Below, piece by piece: positions 7,573 through 15,876 of a stretch of 20,823 nucleotides of DNA (positions within the stretch are counted from its first letter, which is position 1; each line of letters starts with the position of its first letter). The position numbers and the translations under genes were made by a program. Origin of the DNA: CAUZSN01 sp963582345 (GTDB lineage Bacteria > Planctomycetota > Planctomycetia > Planctomycetales > Planctomycetaceae); contig CAUZSN010000043.1 in assembly GCA_963582345.1 (NCBI GenBank), forward strand, positions 1 to 20,823. Direction: 5' to 3'. The notes under the pieces were generated by a model. The model saw nothing but the letters and a program-made list of their open reading frames with translations. It made no database searches and was not told the origin of the DNA.

Positions 7573-10500
7573 ATGCGACCGTGGGAATTTTGGATCGACG
7601 TCGGTGGCACATTTACCGATTGTATTGCGCGCTCACCAAACGACGAATTGGTGACCTTGAAGGTGTTAAGCTCGGGGGTCACCAAGGGACAGGTTGAGGA
7701 AACTGGCGGAACGGACTGTTTCGTCGATTCCTCTCGTTGTGACGACCCGGTCGACTTTTGGTCAGGTTACGAAATTCGGTTTTTAGATGGCGAAGGCAAC
7801 GCGACTCACAAGGCTCGCGTGACCGAGTTTGACTGTGAACGCGGTCTGTTCAGCATCGATCCAAACGCTCAATCACAAATTTTTACTGGCACGAATTACG
7901 AATTGGTATCCGATGTTGAAGCTCCGATCCTGGCGATCCGGTATGTGCTGGGATTGCGTCGCGACGAGTCGCATCCGGAAGTGTCGGTTCGATTGGGTAC
8001 GACACGAGGCACCAATGCACTGTTAACTCGGAATGGCGCTCGAACCGCCTTTATCACGACCAAAGGATTCGGTGACGTCTTGCTTATCGGCAATCAAGAC
8101 CGGCCGAGGCTGTTTGATCTGGCAATCCGCAAGCCACAGCCGTTATTTGTAACCGTTGTCGAAATTGATGAGCGCATCGATTCCGAGGGTAAGTCGCTAA
8201 AGTCGCCGAGCGAAGCGGTCGTCCGGCAGCAACTGGTCGAATTGAAGCAATCGCGGATCGAGTCGATTGCCATTTGTTTGCTTCATTCGTTTACCAACTC
8301 GCAGCACGAGCTCTTAGTCGAACGGATTGCTCGCAACGTCGGTTTCCATGAAATCAGTACGTCGAGCCGTGTATCGCCGCTGATCAAAATCGTTTCGCGG
8401 GGTGATACGACGGTTATGGACGCCTACTTGAATCCGATCCTGCGGGATTACATGCACAGTTTGAGGAGTTTTCTGGGGCAAAACAGTCTGAAAATCATGA
8501 CTTCGGCGGGTGGACTGGTCGATGCAGATCGGTTTGTGGGCAAGGACAGCATTCTATCCGGGCCGGCCGGTGGTGTGATTGGTTTTTCCAAGGTTGCTCA
8601 GCGTGCGGGTTTCGACAAATCGATTGGCTTCGATATGGGTGGTACGAGTACTGACGTGTCACGGTTTGATGGTACTTATGACCTCGAATTCGAAACGCAA
8701 AAGGCCGGAGTGCGCGTAGTCGCTCCGATGCTGGCCATCGAGACGGTGGCCGCGGGCGGGGGAAGCGTTTGCGACTTCAATGGAGTGCACCTGGCTGTGG
8801 GACCAGAAAGCGGAGGTGCAGATCCCGGTCCTGCCTGCTACGGTCGCGGAGGGCCGTTGTGTGTGACCGATGTGAATCTGTATCTAGGTAAGATCTTACC
8901 AGCGATGTTTCCATTTCCTCTTGATCGGAGTGTGGTTGAGTGCCGCTTGCAGAGTTTGTGCGATCAGATTGCTGGGTCGCCGATGGGCAAGCGTTACTCT
9001 CCGATCGAATTGGCCGAAGGCTTTTACAAAATCGCCAACGCAAACATGGTACGGGCGATTCGCAAGATTTCGGTGTCTAAAGGTTACGATCCGGCCGATT
9101 ATGTACTGGTTACGTTTGGTGGCGCGGGGGCTCAGCATGCCTGCTCGATGGCTCGCTTGCTAGGCATTCGGCAGATCATTGTTCATCCGTACGCAGGGAT
9201 TCTCAGTGCTTACGGAATGGGACAAGCCGATGTGCGACGTTTCGGTGAGCAAGCCGTGCTACAACCGTACTCGACAGAGCAGATTGAGGTCCTGGAACCT
9301 CTGTTCGAACGATTAGAATCGCGAGCTCGCGAGCAGGTCTTGGCAGAAGGCATCAGCGACGAACATATCCGGCCGCCGATCCGATCGCTGGATTTGCGTT
9401 ATCAAGGAGTCGAAGCGACCATAAACGTTATTCGTCCGGACGACGGCGATTATGCCCTCGCTTACGAAGAACTGCACCAGCAATTGTACGGATACACGCA
9501 AAGTGCCCGGGCGATGGAAATCACGGCCGCACGCGTTGAAGTCGTGGGAATAACTGCCAATCCACCCGACGAAACGATCGATCTCGTCGACCGGACTCCG
9601 GAAGCGGCTGACATCGCCGAAACATGGTTTGACGGCAAACGTCACACAACGAGTGTATTCTTGCGAGAAGACCTACATCCAGGCGATTTAATCACCGGCC
9701 CGTCAATCATCTGTGAGCCGACGTCAACGGTTGTCATTGATCCGGGCTTTTCCGCGACGGTGACCAACCGTAGCGAGATTTTGATCAGCGACGAAATGGT
9801 TCGGGGTCTGGGGTCCAGGTTCCAGAGAGCTGCGGAGAAAATTTCTCTGGACGCTGGACTTTCGATCCTCAATATATCCGCGGATCCTGTGAAGCTAGAA
9901 ATTTTCAATAACCTTTTCGCGTCGATTGCTGAACAGATGGGGGTAACGCTGCAAAAGACGTCGATCTCGACTAACGTCAAGGATCGGTTGGATTTCAGTT
10001 GCGCGATATTTGATTCCACGGGTGAGTTGGTCGTCAACGCACCGCATATTCCAGTGCATCTAGGGGCGATGAGCGAGACGGTCAAACGCATTCTGGCGGA
10101 TAACCCTGAAATGGCGTCGGGTGATGTCTTTGTGATGAATGATCCGTACCGTGGCGGGTCGCATTTGCCCGACGTAACAGTCGTCACTCCGGTGCATCAT
10201 TGTGAATCAAATGAGCTGTTGTTCTTTACGGCCAGCCGGGCACATCACGCAGAAATCGGTGGCGTCGTTTCCGGAAGTATGCCACCGTTTTCGAAGCATT
10301 TGGGGGAAGAGGGCGTCTTGATTCGCAATTTCAAATTTATTGACGCTGGTGACTCGCGCGAGGCACAACTGCGGGAGTTGCTTGTCTCGGCTCCCTACCC
10401 CACTCGCGCGATAAATGACAATTTGGCCGATCTTTCGGCCCAGGTCGCCGCGAATAACAGCGGAGTGATCCAACTGACTGAACTGGTCAAGCGACACACG

Positions 10501-11427
10501 TTGCCGGTTGTGCAGGCGTACATGCAGCACATCCAACGAGCTGCCATCGAGAAAATGCGGATGGCACTTGCTAACATCTCCGACGGACACTACCAGATGA
10601 CCGATCACCTAGATGATGGATCGCTGATTGTCGTTACGATCACGATTAGCAACGATTCGGCAACGGTTGACTTCACAGGCACTGGCCCGGTCGTCGCATC
10701 CAATCTCAACGCCAACCGCGCCATCGTGTCGGCTGCGGTGATGTATGCGTTTCGTTGCCTGATCAAAGAAGACATTCCGCTGAACAGCGGCGTGCTAGAA
10801 CCGATCAACATCATCCTGCCCGAATGTTTGCTGAATCCTCCCGAACGGCAAGACGTTACACGGTGTGCGGCGGTCGCTGGAGGCAACGTCGAAACTTCGC
10901 AACGTGTGGTCGACACGCTCCTGGGAGCCTTACAAGTCGCGGCTGGTAGTCAGGGTACGATGAACAACCTGACCTTTGGAAACGAGACCTTCGGTTACTA
11001 TGAAACTATTTGTGGCGGCAGTGGCGCTACGTCCGACGCCGACGGCGCCGATGCCGTACACACGCACATGACCAATACGCGACTGACGGACGTCGAGGTG
11101 ATCGAGCGTCGCTATCCTGTGCGCATTCAGGAATTCTCAGTCCGTCGCGGGTCGGGCGGAATGGGCAGATATTGCGGTGGTGACGGAGTAATGCGCAAAC
11201 TCGAATTTCTGGAACCGTTGAAAGTTTCGATTCTAAGCGAACGTCGCGGACCGTACCCTCCGTTTGGCCTGGAAGGAGGACAACCAGGTCAATGCGGGCG
11301 AAACTCTGTACGGCGATTTGGATCGGACGTACTTGAGGTTCTCGGAGGCAAAGGGGAACTCGACGTCCAATCCGGTGACGTGCTGATGATAGAAACTCCG
11401 GGCGGAGGCGGATTTGGGGTTCGTTGA
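7573..11427 (+). CDS. 5-oxoprolinase / hydantoinase HyuA-HyuB fusion
   Basis: Predicted ATP-dependent 5-oxoprolinase, which opens 5-oxo-L-proline to L-glutamate in the cytoplasm. Related fusions act on hydantoins, so the substrate is inferred. I chose ATG 7573 because it gives MRPWEFWIDVGGTFTDCIAR, the normal family start, and a 1284-residue product, close to the ~1290 of full-length oxoprolinases. The frame is open to 7483. The N-terminal HyuA half (to about residue 760) is an ASKHA-type ATPase with GGTFTD (11-16), GTTRGTNALLTRNGA, GFDMGGTSTDVSRFDG, ADPGPACYGRGGP and FGGAGAQHACSMA. The HyuB half begins near residue 771 with DPVKLEIFNNLFASIAEQMG. It contains LDFSCAIFDSTGELVVNAPH and ends with the glycine-rich PPFGLEGGQPGQ and ETPGGGGFG. 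The gene is intact, with no fusion scar. Confidence 0.93.
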   Translation: MRPWEFWIDVGGTFTDCIARSPNDELVTLKVLSSGVTKGQVEETGGTDCFVDSSRCDDPVDFWSGYEIRFLDGEGNATHKARVTEFDCERGLFSIDPNAQSQIFTGTNYELVSDVEAPILAIRYVLGLRRDESHPEVSVRLGTTRGTNALLTRNGARTAFITTKGFGDVLLIGNQDRPRLFDLAIRKPQPLFVTVVEIDERIDSEGKSLKSPSEAVVRQQLVELKQSRIESIAICLLHSFTNSQHELLVERIARNVGFHEISTSSRVSPLIKIVSRGDTTVMDAYLNPILRDYMHSLRSFLGQNSLKIMTSAGGLVDADRFVGKDSILSGPAGGVIGFSKVAQRAGFDKSIGFDMGGTSTDVSRFDGTYDLEFETQKAGVRVVAPMLAIETVAAGGGSVCDFNGVHLAVGPESGGADPGPACYGRGGPLCVTDVNLYLGKILPAMFPFPLDRSVVECRLQSLCDQIAGSPMGKRYSPIELAEGFYKIANANMVRAIRKISVSKGYDPADYVLVTFGGAGAQHACSMARLLGIRQIIVHPYAGILSAYGMGQADVRRFGEQAVLQPYSTEQIEVLEPLFERLESRAREQVLAEGISDEHIRPPIRSLDLRYQGVEATINVIRPDDGDYALAYEELHQQLYGYTQSARAMEITAARVEVVGITANPPDETIDLVDRTPEAADIAETWFDGKRHTTSVFLREDLHPGDLITGPSIICEPTSTVVIDPGFSATVTNRSEILISDEMVRGLGSRFQRAAEKISLDAGLSILNISADPVKLEIFNNLFASIAEQMGVTLQKTSISTNVKDRLDFSCAIFDSTGELVVNAPHIPVHLGAMSETVKRILADNPEMASGDVFVMNDPYRGGSHLPDVTVVTPVHHCESNELLFFTASRAHHAEIGGVVSGSMPPFSKHLGEEGVLIRNFKFIDAGDSREAQLRELLVSAPYPTRAINDNLADLSAQVAANNSGVIQLTELVKRHTLPVVQAYMQHIQRAAIEKMRMALANISDGHYQMTDHLDDGSLIVVTITISNDSATVDFTGTGPVVASNLNANRAIVSAAVMYAFRCLIKEDIPLNSGVLEPINIILPECLLNPPERQDVTRCAAVAGGNVETSQRVVDTLLGALQVAAGSQGTMNNLTFGNETFGYYETICGGSGATSDADGADAVHTHMTNTRLTDVEVIERRYPVRIQEFSVRRGSGGMGRYCGGDGVMRKLEFLEPLKVSILSERRGPYPPFGLEGGQPGQCGRNSVRRFGSDVLEVLGGKGELDVQSGDVLMIETPGGGGFGVR

Positions 11428-11634
11428 CAGGTTGACGCGACAGGCGACCCAGTCGAATTTAACATCTTGATCGCATCCGATGAATCTTCGGTCGACTGTT
11501 TCAATCTGTGTCCTAGAATTCCGGACCGCAAACGTCTAACATCCGCTGGTCAAGCCGTTGCGAAATCAGTTCCGGTCGATCTCGCCGACGCCGAGAATTG
11601 ATATCTAGGAACACTCATTCGGAAGGATACCTTC

Positions 11635-12171
11635 ATGACCCCGAACCGCCGAGCGGAGGTCAATGCGGCATTGGCCGACGTTGACTTTGACCAGAACAAC
11701 TATCAGGTTCAGTTCGAAACGACAATGGGTAGGATTACGATCAACACATTTTCCGATGTTGCACCGGGACATAGCCGCAATCTCATTGGTTTGACGAAGA
11801 TCGGATTCTATGACGGTATCATCTTTCACCGAGTGATCGAAGGCTTCATGATACAAGTCGGCTGTCCAGAGGGGACGGGAACTGGCGGTCCGGGTTACAC
11901 GATTGACGCCGAGTTCAACGACCGACTACACGAAACTGGAGTGCTTTCCATGGCGCGGACGAACGATCCAAACTCGGCAGGCTCCCAGTTTTTCTTGTGT
12001 CTGGGCCGAGTGTCGCACCTAGACAACCAATACACGGTCTTCGGCAAGACGGCTGACGACGAGAGTTTGGAGGTGGTGCTGCGAATTGGTGATGTCGCGA
12101 CGAACGCTCAGGATCATCCGCTGGAAGATGTTAAAATTCTTTCGTCACGAGTGATCGAAACGTCGAAGTGA
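11635..12171 (+). CDS. Cyclophilin-type peptidyl-prolyl cis-trans isomerase
   Basis: Assists protein folding by isomerising Xaa-Pro bonds. The product is 178 residues: a ~20-residue acidic N-terminal extension, then a single cyclophilin domain. Active-site motifs are IIFHRVIEGFMIQVGCPEGT (catalytic R66, with F71, M72 and Q74) and NSAGSQFFLCL (Q118, F119, F120). There is no signal peptide or lipobox, so it is cytoplasmic and PpiB-like. A Shine-Dalgarno-like GGAAGG sits about seven bases before the ATG. It lies 207 bases after the oxoprolinase gene, so it may have its own promoter. Confidence 0.93.
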   Translation: MTPNRRAEVNAALADVDFDQNNYQVQFETTMGRITINTFSDVAPGHSRNLIGLTKIGFYDGIIFHRVIEGFMIQVGCPEGTGTGGPGYTIDAEFNDRLHETGVLSMARTNDPNSAGSQFFLCLGRVSHLDNQYTVFGKTADDESLEVVLRIGDVATNAQDHPLEDVKILSSRVIETSK

Positions 12172-12185
12172 GCCGACTGTCGATT

Positions 12186-12345
12186 CTAGGTTTTCGACTG
12201 CTTGACTTTGGATCTATCTTGAACGAACTCCACCGGATCATCCACGCGAATTCGTCCTCTTTCCAACACCCTTGCGGTGATACCGCCGTGGCCTCGCATG
12301 GATGTTAGGCCGCCTGGGCCAAGGTTTTGTTCCATTCGTGAACAA
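12186..12345 (-). pseudogene. C-terminal relic of a MOSC-domain protein
   Basis: The minus-strand frame ending at TAG 12186-12188 reads CSRMEQNLGPGGLTSMRGHG, GITARVLERGRIRVDDPVEF and then a basic tail. This is the C-terminal end of a MOSC domain (molybdenum-cofactor sulfurase C-terminal type). The conserved cysteine, the LGPGG-x2-xMRG loop, the GGI-x-ARV strand and the G-x-IRV-x-DPV strand are all visible. The rest of the domain is missing: upstream on this strand the frame runs into the mch start with no further homology. So only about 50 residues survive, antisense between the cyclophilin gene and mch. The frame has an internal ATG at 12335, but a product from it would be a fragment. Confidence 0.75.
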
Positions 12346-12374
12346 GGATAGAAAATAAAGGCCAGTATTTGAAA

Positions 12375-13328
12375 ATGACCGATCGTCTAAATGTCTACGC
12401 GTACGAACTAGCTTGCCAATTCATTAACGGCGCCGACAAGTTGCGAGTGACGTGCCATAACTTACCTGGTGGGGGACAAATCGTCGACTGCGGAGTGCAA
12501 GCGGAAGGAGGTATCGCTGCCGGATTGGCGCTGGCTAAGGTCTGCCTGTCGGGTTTGGCCGAAATCACAGTTGTGCCTGGAGAAATCGACGGGCTGACTT
12601 GGCCGTGCGTTCAAGTTAGTACTGATCACCCGGTCGAGGCCTGTCTATTTAGCCAATACGCCGGTTGGCGGATTAACGTCAAGACGTACTTCGCCATGGG
12701 TTCCGGGCCGATGCGAGCAGCTGCAGCCGTCGAAGAACTCTTCGAGCGTTTGGAATATCGTGAGACCTCACAGTGTACCGTTGGCGTTCTGGAAACTAGT
12801 GAGTTGCCTGACGATTCGGTGATGCAGTCTATTGCCGCAAAGACAAAAGTCCCGCCAGAGCAGACAATTCTGTTTGCGGCACGAACGTCCAGTCAGTCAG
12901 GAAATTTTCAGGTGCTCGCCCGTTCTGTCGAGACGGCTTTGCACAAGCTGTTCACGCTGGGATTTGATGTCCGTCGCGTCCGCAGTGGTTACGGAATCGT
13001 TCCGCTTGCTCCCGTTGTGGCCGATGATTTGACCGCAATCGGCCGGACGAATGACGCGATTCTGTATGGCAGCCGCGTCACATTGTGGGTACAAGGAGAC
13101 GACCAATCGTTGGCCAAAATTGGCCCATTGGTGCCTTCCATGGCCTCGGACGCCTATGGTAAGCCATTCCTCGAAATATTCGAGGACGCCGGACGCGACT
13201 TTTACCAGATCGACCCACATTTGTTTAGTCCGGCACAAATCAATTTCCACAACCTGGATTCAGGATACGTACACCGGTTCGGCAATACGGCTCCCGAGAT
13301 CCTGCGAGAATCGTTTGGTCTCGGATAA
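12375..13328 (+). CDS. mch: Methenyltetrahydromethanopterin cyclohydrolase
   Basis: Hydrolyses 5,10-methenyl-H4MPT (or dephospho-H4MPT in bacteria) to the formyl form. This is a step of the archaeal-type C1 pathway used by methanogens, methylotrophic proteobacteria and many planctomycetes for formaldehyde oxidation. The product is 317 residues from ATG 12375 (a TTG six bases earlier is also in frame), the normal family length. Family signatures near the N-terminus are NLPGGGQIVDCGVQAEGGIA and AGLALAKVCLSGLAEITVVP; the SGPMRAAAAVEELFERLEY and SSQSGNFQVLARSVETALHK segments follow. Partner genes such as fae, fhcABCD, mtdB or mptG are not in this window. The next gene is an ATP-grasp ligase, 117 bases on. 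Confidence 0.95.
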   Translation: MTDRLNVYAYELACQFINGADKLRVTCHNLPGGGQIVDCGVQAEGGIAAGLALAKVCLSGLAEITVVPGEIDGLTWPCVQVSTDHPVEACLFSQYAGWRINVKTYFAMGSGPMRAAAAVEELFERLEYRETSQCTVGVLETSELPDDSVMQSIAAKTKVPPEQTILFAARTSSQSGNFQVLARSVETALHKLFTLGFDVRRVRSGYGIVPLAPVVADDLTAIGRTNDAILYGSRVTLWVQGDDQSLAKIGPLVPSMASDAYGKPFLEIFEDAGRDFYQIDPHLFSPAQINFHNLDSGYVHRFGNTAPEILRESFGLG

Positions 13329-13445
13329 TGATTTTCGCAGAAGCTACATATGAAGCAGACATCCTGCAATAAAAAAAGTGTTGGTGTCTCCTGTGCAAAT
13401 TTTCGCGGTTGCAAAGATTCCGTTTGATTGAGCAAGGATGAGTTT

Positions 13446-14321
13446 GTGCGCATTGGCGTCTTGGGCAATCCCTGCAGTTGGCATTGTGACGATTTGGGCC
13501 GAGCTGCGTGCAAACAGGGCCATGAATTTTTCCGAATCGATTTTCATCGTTTGATTGCCTGCGTCGGCCTATTGTCATCGCCACTTGCTGCCGAAGGCGA
13601 AGACCTGACAGCTGCCGATGCGGTTGTCGTACGCACAATGCCACCCGGTTCGCTAGAGCAGGTTGTATTTCGTATGGACTCGTTGGCGTCACTCGAAGCA
13701 TCAGGTGTTATTGTGCTTAACCCGCCGAAAGCGATCGAGTGTGCTGTTGACAAGTATCTGACATTGGTCCGACTTCAAACTGCCGGATTGGCTGTTCCCG
13801 AAACCGTGGTCTGCGAGAACTCTGAGTCCGCCATGGAGGCGTTCCAAACACTTGGTGGCGATGTTGTCGTCAAACCGATATTTGGTTCAGAGGGCCGCGG
13901 CATCATTCGTGTCAGTGATCCTGAACTCGCGCTGCGGACGTTTCGGACATTAGAGCGGATTCAGGCGATCTTGTATGTGCAGCGATTTATCAAACATGAA
14001 GGCTTCGACGTTCGCGCTTTGGTGCTAGATGGTCGAGTGATTGGTGGCATGCGCCGTCGTTCGTCCGATGGTTTCCGAACCAATATTTCCCAGAAAGGTA
14101 TAGCCGAACCGTACACACTGACAGACGCTGAACAAGAATGTGCATTGTTGGCAACTAAGGCCACGGCCAGTCGATTTGCTGGCGTCGATCTACTTTACGA
14201 TCGCCAAGGACACTGCTACGTAATCGAAGTCAACGCCGTCCCAGGCTGGCACGCGTTTCACCGAGTGACAGGTTGTGATGTAGCCATGCTAGTGATCAAA
14301 AGCATAGAAGAGTGGCATTAA
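13446..14321 (+). CDS. RimK-like ATP-grasp ligase
   Basis: Predicted ATP-dependent carboxylate-amine ligase with 291 residues. I chose GTG 13446 (MRIGVLGNPCSWHCDDL) because AGGA at 13435-13438 is seven bases upstream; the frame also opens at TTG 13428. The N-terminal part is a nucleotide-fold pre-grasp domain. The ATP-grasp core shows the phosphate-binding loop KPIFGSEGRGI from K143, the strand YVQRFIKHEGFDVRALVLDG, and the metal-binding E261-x-N263 in VIEVNAVPGWHAF. The closest known relatives are RimK, LysX and MptN, which add glutamate or similar amino acids. Its place after mch suggests a cofactor substrate, such as glutamylation of an H4MPT or methanofuran-type cofactor. The fold is clear; the substrate is inference. 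Confidence 0.85.
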   Translation: MRIGVLGNPCSWHCDDLGRAACKQGHEFFRIDFHRLIACVGLLSSPLAAEGEDLTAADAVVVRTMPPGSLEQVVFRMDSLASLEASGVIVLNPPKAIECAVDKYLTLVRLQTAGLAVPETVVCENSESAMEAFQTLGGDVVVKPIFGSEGRGIIRVSDPELALRTFRTLERIQAILYVQRFIKHEGFDVRALVLDGRVIGGMRRRSSDGFRTNISQKGIAEPYTLTDAEQECALLATKATASRFAGVDLLYDRQGHCYVIEVNAVPGWHAFHRVTGCDVAMLVIKSIEEWH

Positions 14322-14394
14322 AGGAGATACACCTCTTTTTTGACGGTCATGCTACTGTTGCGGGATAAGGAGTTTTTGGATTTATGCTCAGTTG

Positions 14395-14420
14395 CTCGTC
14401 CCGATTATTGTGGTGACGAG
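14395..14420 (+). promoter_or_regulatory. Weak hairpin before the phosphatase gene
   Basis: CTCGTC (14395-14400) pairs with GACGAG (14415-14420) around a 14-base loop in the short spacer before the next gene. It could influence translation or be chance. No T tract follows, so it is not a classic terminator. Confidence 0.2.
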
Positions 14421-14450
14421 TGAATTCAACCAGATAAGGAGCGGAGTTTG

Positions 14451-15371
14451 ATGAAATTGAAGTCGCTGACGGACGCCTTGGGGACGCATCTTCCCGAGGT
14501 GTTACGCTGGGGAGGAGCGGTGGCGAGACAGCTTCGTCAGCACAATATCTCTCTGGCCGGAAAATCTTCGGGCAGCGCATACACAGACGCATTGACGCTG
14601 GCCGATCTGACCGTACAGGAGCTACTGGTGTCGGCACTTCGGGATCGAGATCCGAATTTTCGCAAATGTTGCATCGATGCGGAGGAAGAGACCGGCGACC
14701 TGGACCGTTTTGCTACTGACGGAGAATACACGATTGCGCTCGATCCGATTGACGGAACTAAGCAGTATCGTGACAAGACCGGCAACGCTTATGCGGTGAT
14801 GCTGCACTTGCGATCCGTTGTCACCGTCCATTACTCGCTCGTCTATTTGCCGGAAGACGGTGAGCATGGCTCGTGGGTCGAAGCTGTCGACGATCAAGTG
14901 GTGTGCGGCCCGGACGATCCGAGTCGGCCAGCGCGCAAAGTGCTCGACACCTTGAAGCCAGTCGATCCTACAACATGGCCAGGGTCCAAAAAGATCTATC
15001 TGATCGGCTTCCAAAACGACGATCCGATTAAGGCGCGAATGGTGAGCGACAGTGGCTTGGAAGGTGTTCCGCCAGACAGAATGCCGGGCAACATTCTGCC
15101 GCTGATGTCGCGCGGTGAATATGGCGGATCGTTGATTCACACACCGAACGTGTATGATTTTCCCGTGTTATTGCACATCGCTCGAATTTTCGGGGGCGAT
15201 GCTCATTGGGTGCACAACGATAAGCCGGTCCACTTTCAAGAGTTATGGATTGACGACCGAGCTGACATGTTGAGATTGCCTGGTATCGTAGCCTGCGGAT
15301 CCAATCACCAGACGCTCGATAGGTTGGTTGATCTGGCGCGGGGTTGGAATCCGATTCGGTACGCGAAGTGA
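14451..15371 (+). CDS. Inositol monophosphatase-family phosphatase (CysQ/PAP-phosphatase-like)
   Basis: A Mg2+-dependent, Li+-sensitive-type phosphatase of 306 residues. AAGGAG at 14436-14441 precedes ATG 14451. Metal-site motifs are DAEEETGDL (acidic E78/E79), DPIDGTKQY (D98, D101, G102, T103) and, near the C-terminus, the VYDFPVLLHIARIFGG segment that replaces the usual WD-x-AA motif. The KSSGSAYTDALTLADLTVQE stretch corresponds to the family's helix before the first metal site. Candidate substrates are 3'(2'),5'-bisphosphate nucleotides (sulfate assimilation) or inositol/sugar phosphates; the sequence does not decide. It follows the ATP-grasp gene by 129 bases in the same direction, so co-transcription is possible but not certain. 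Confidence 0.85.
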   Translation: MKLKSLTDALGTHLPEVLRWGGAVARQLRQHNISLAGKSSGSAYTDALTLADLTVQELLVSALRDRDPNFRKCCIDAEEETGDLDRFATDGEYTIALDPIDGTKQYRDKTGNAYAVMLHLRSVVTVHYSLVYLPEDGEHGSWVEAVDDQVVCGPDDPSRPARKVLDTLKPVDPTTWPGSKKIYLIGFQNDDPIKARMVSDSGLEGVPPDRMPGNILPLMSRGEYGGSLIHTPNVYDFPVLLHIARIFGGDAHWVHNDKPVHFQELWIDDRADMLRLPGIVACGSNHQTLDRLVDLARGWNPIRYAK

Positions 15372-15383
15372 TTCGAGTTGTTT

Positions 15384-15876
15384 TACGCGTCGTCGACAGC
15401 TCCAGAAAGCGTGTCTTCCGTCGCGAGCAGCAGCAGGCTTCCGTTGGGTTTTAGGATGCGGCACAGTTCGCTTAAGCCCAGCTTTGGATCCAGCAATGTT
15501 CCAGCACCCAACCACACGTCACGCAGTCGAATGCATTATCACCGAATGGAAGCTGCATCAGATCGGCTGCGACATACAGGGGTCGATCATTGTTCATGCG
15601 GCTTCTGGCACGGCGGAGCATTTGGGGTGATAGGTCGCAGGCAACTAAACGGGTGCCTGGGCGAGTCTCCTTATAGCAGGTGTCCCAGAATCTGACCGGT
15701 GCCGACGTCGAGTATATTCCGAAATTTCCCGATGTCGAACTCTTCGACCGTAACATATGTCCCAGCAACGGCTCATGTAGCGAGCTCAGGCTGCCCAGGG
15801 CCAAAACCGTACCGACCGGACCATCATACATACGACGCACCTGATCACGATATTGCCGAAGGCTTAGTCGAGTCAT
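15384..15876 (-). pseudogene. Frameshifted, truncated SAM-dependent methyltransferase
   Basis: A class I methyltransferase (UbiE/methyltransferase-11 type) broken into pieces. The start, from ATG 15876 (YRDQVRRMYDGP...EPLLGHML), is in one frame. The glycine-rich SAM motif EEFDIGKFRNILDVGTGQI then LGHLL is in a second frame and lacks about two residues of the usual loop. KETRPGTRLVACDLSPQMLR, then MQLPFGDNAFDCVTCGWVLEH, is back in the first frame. The rest (LDPKLGLSELCRILKPNGSL then LLATED) is shifted again at about 15500, as if one base were lost after the EH codons. It stops at TAA 15384-15386, well short of the normal C-terminus. At least three shifts and a truncation make it non-functional, unless the assembly is poor here. 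Confidence 0.85.

Noticed and set aside
7377..7697. 106-aa plus-strand ORF overlapping the oxoprolinase start
   Set aside because: It overlaps the conserved GGTFTD region in another frame and shows no recognisable domain.
9642..10187. 181-aa minus-strand ORF inside the oxoprolinase gene
   Set aside because: It lies opposite well-conserved HyuA/HyuB sequence, and its composition is that of a reverse-strand shadow.
13365..13380. GCAG...CTGC hairpin followed by an A run after mch
   Set aside because: The stem is four pairs, and the run is A rather than T on the coding strand, so it is not a terminator for mch.
14384..14416. Ten-codon upstream ORF preceded by GATAAGGAG, a possible leader peptide before the phosphatase gene
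   Set aside because: The peptide (MLSSCSSRLLW-like) has no run of a regulatory amino acid and the spacing from the Shine-Dalgarno is long. The repeat of GATAAGGAG at 14433-14441 is probably coincidence.
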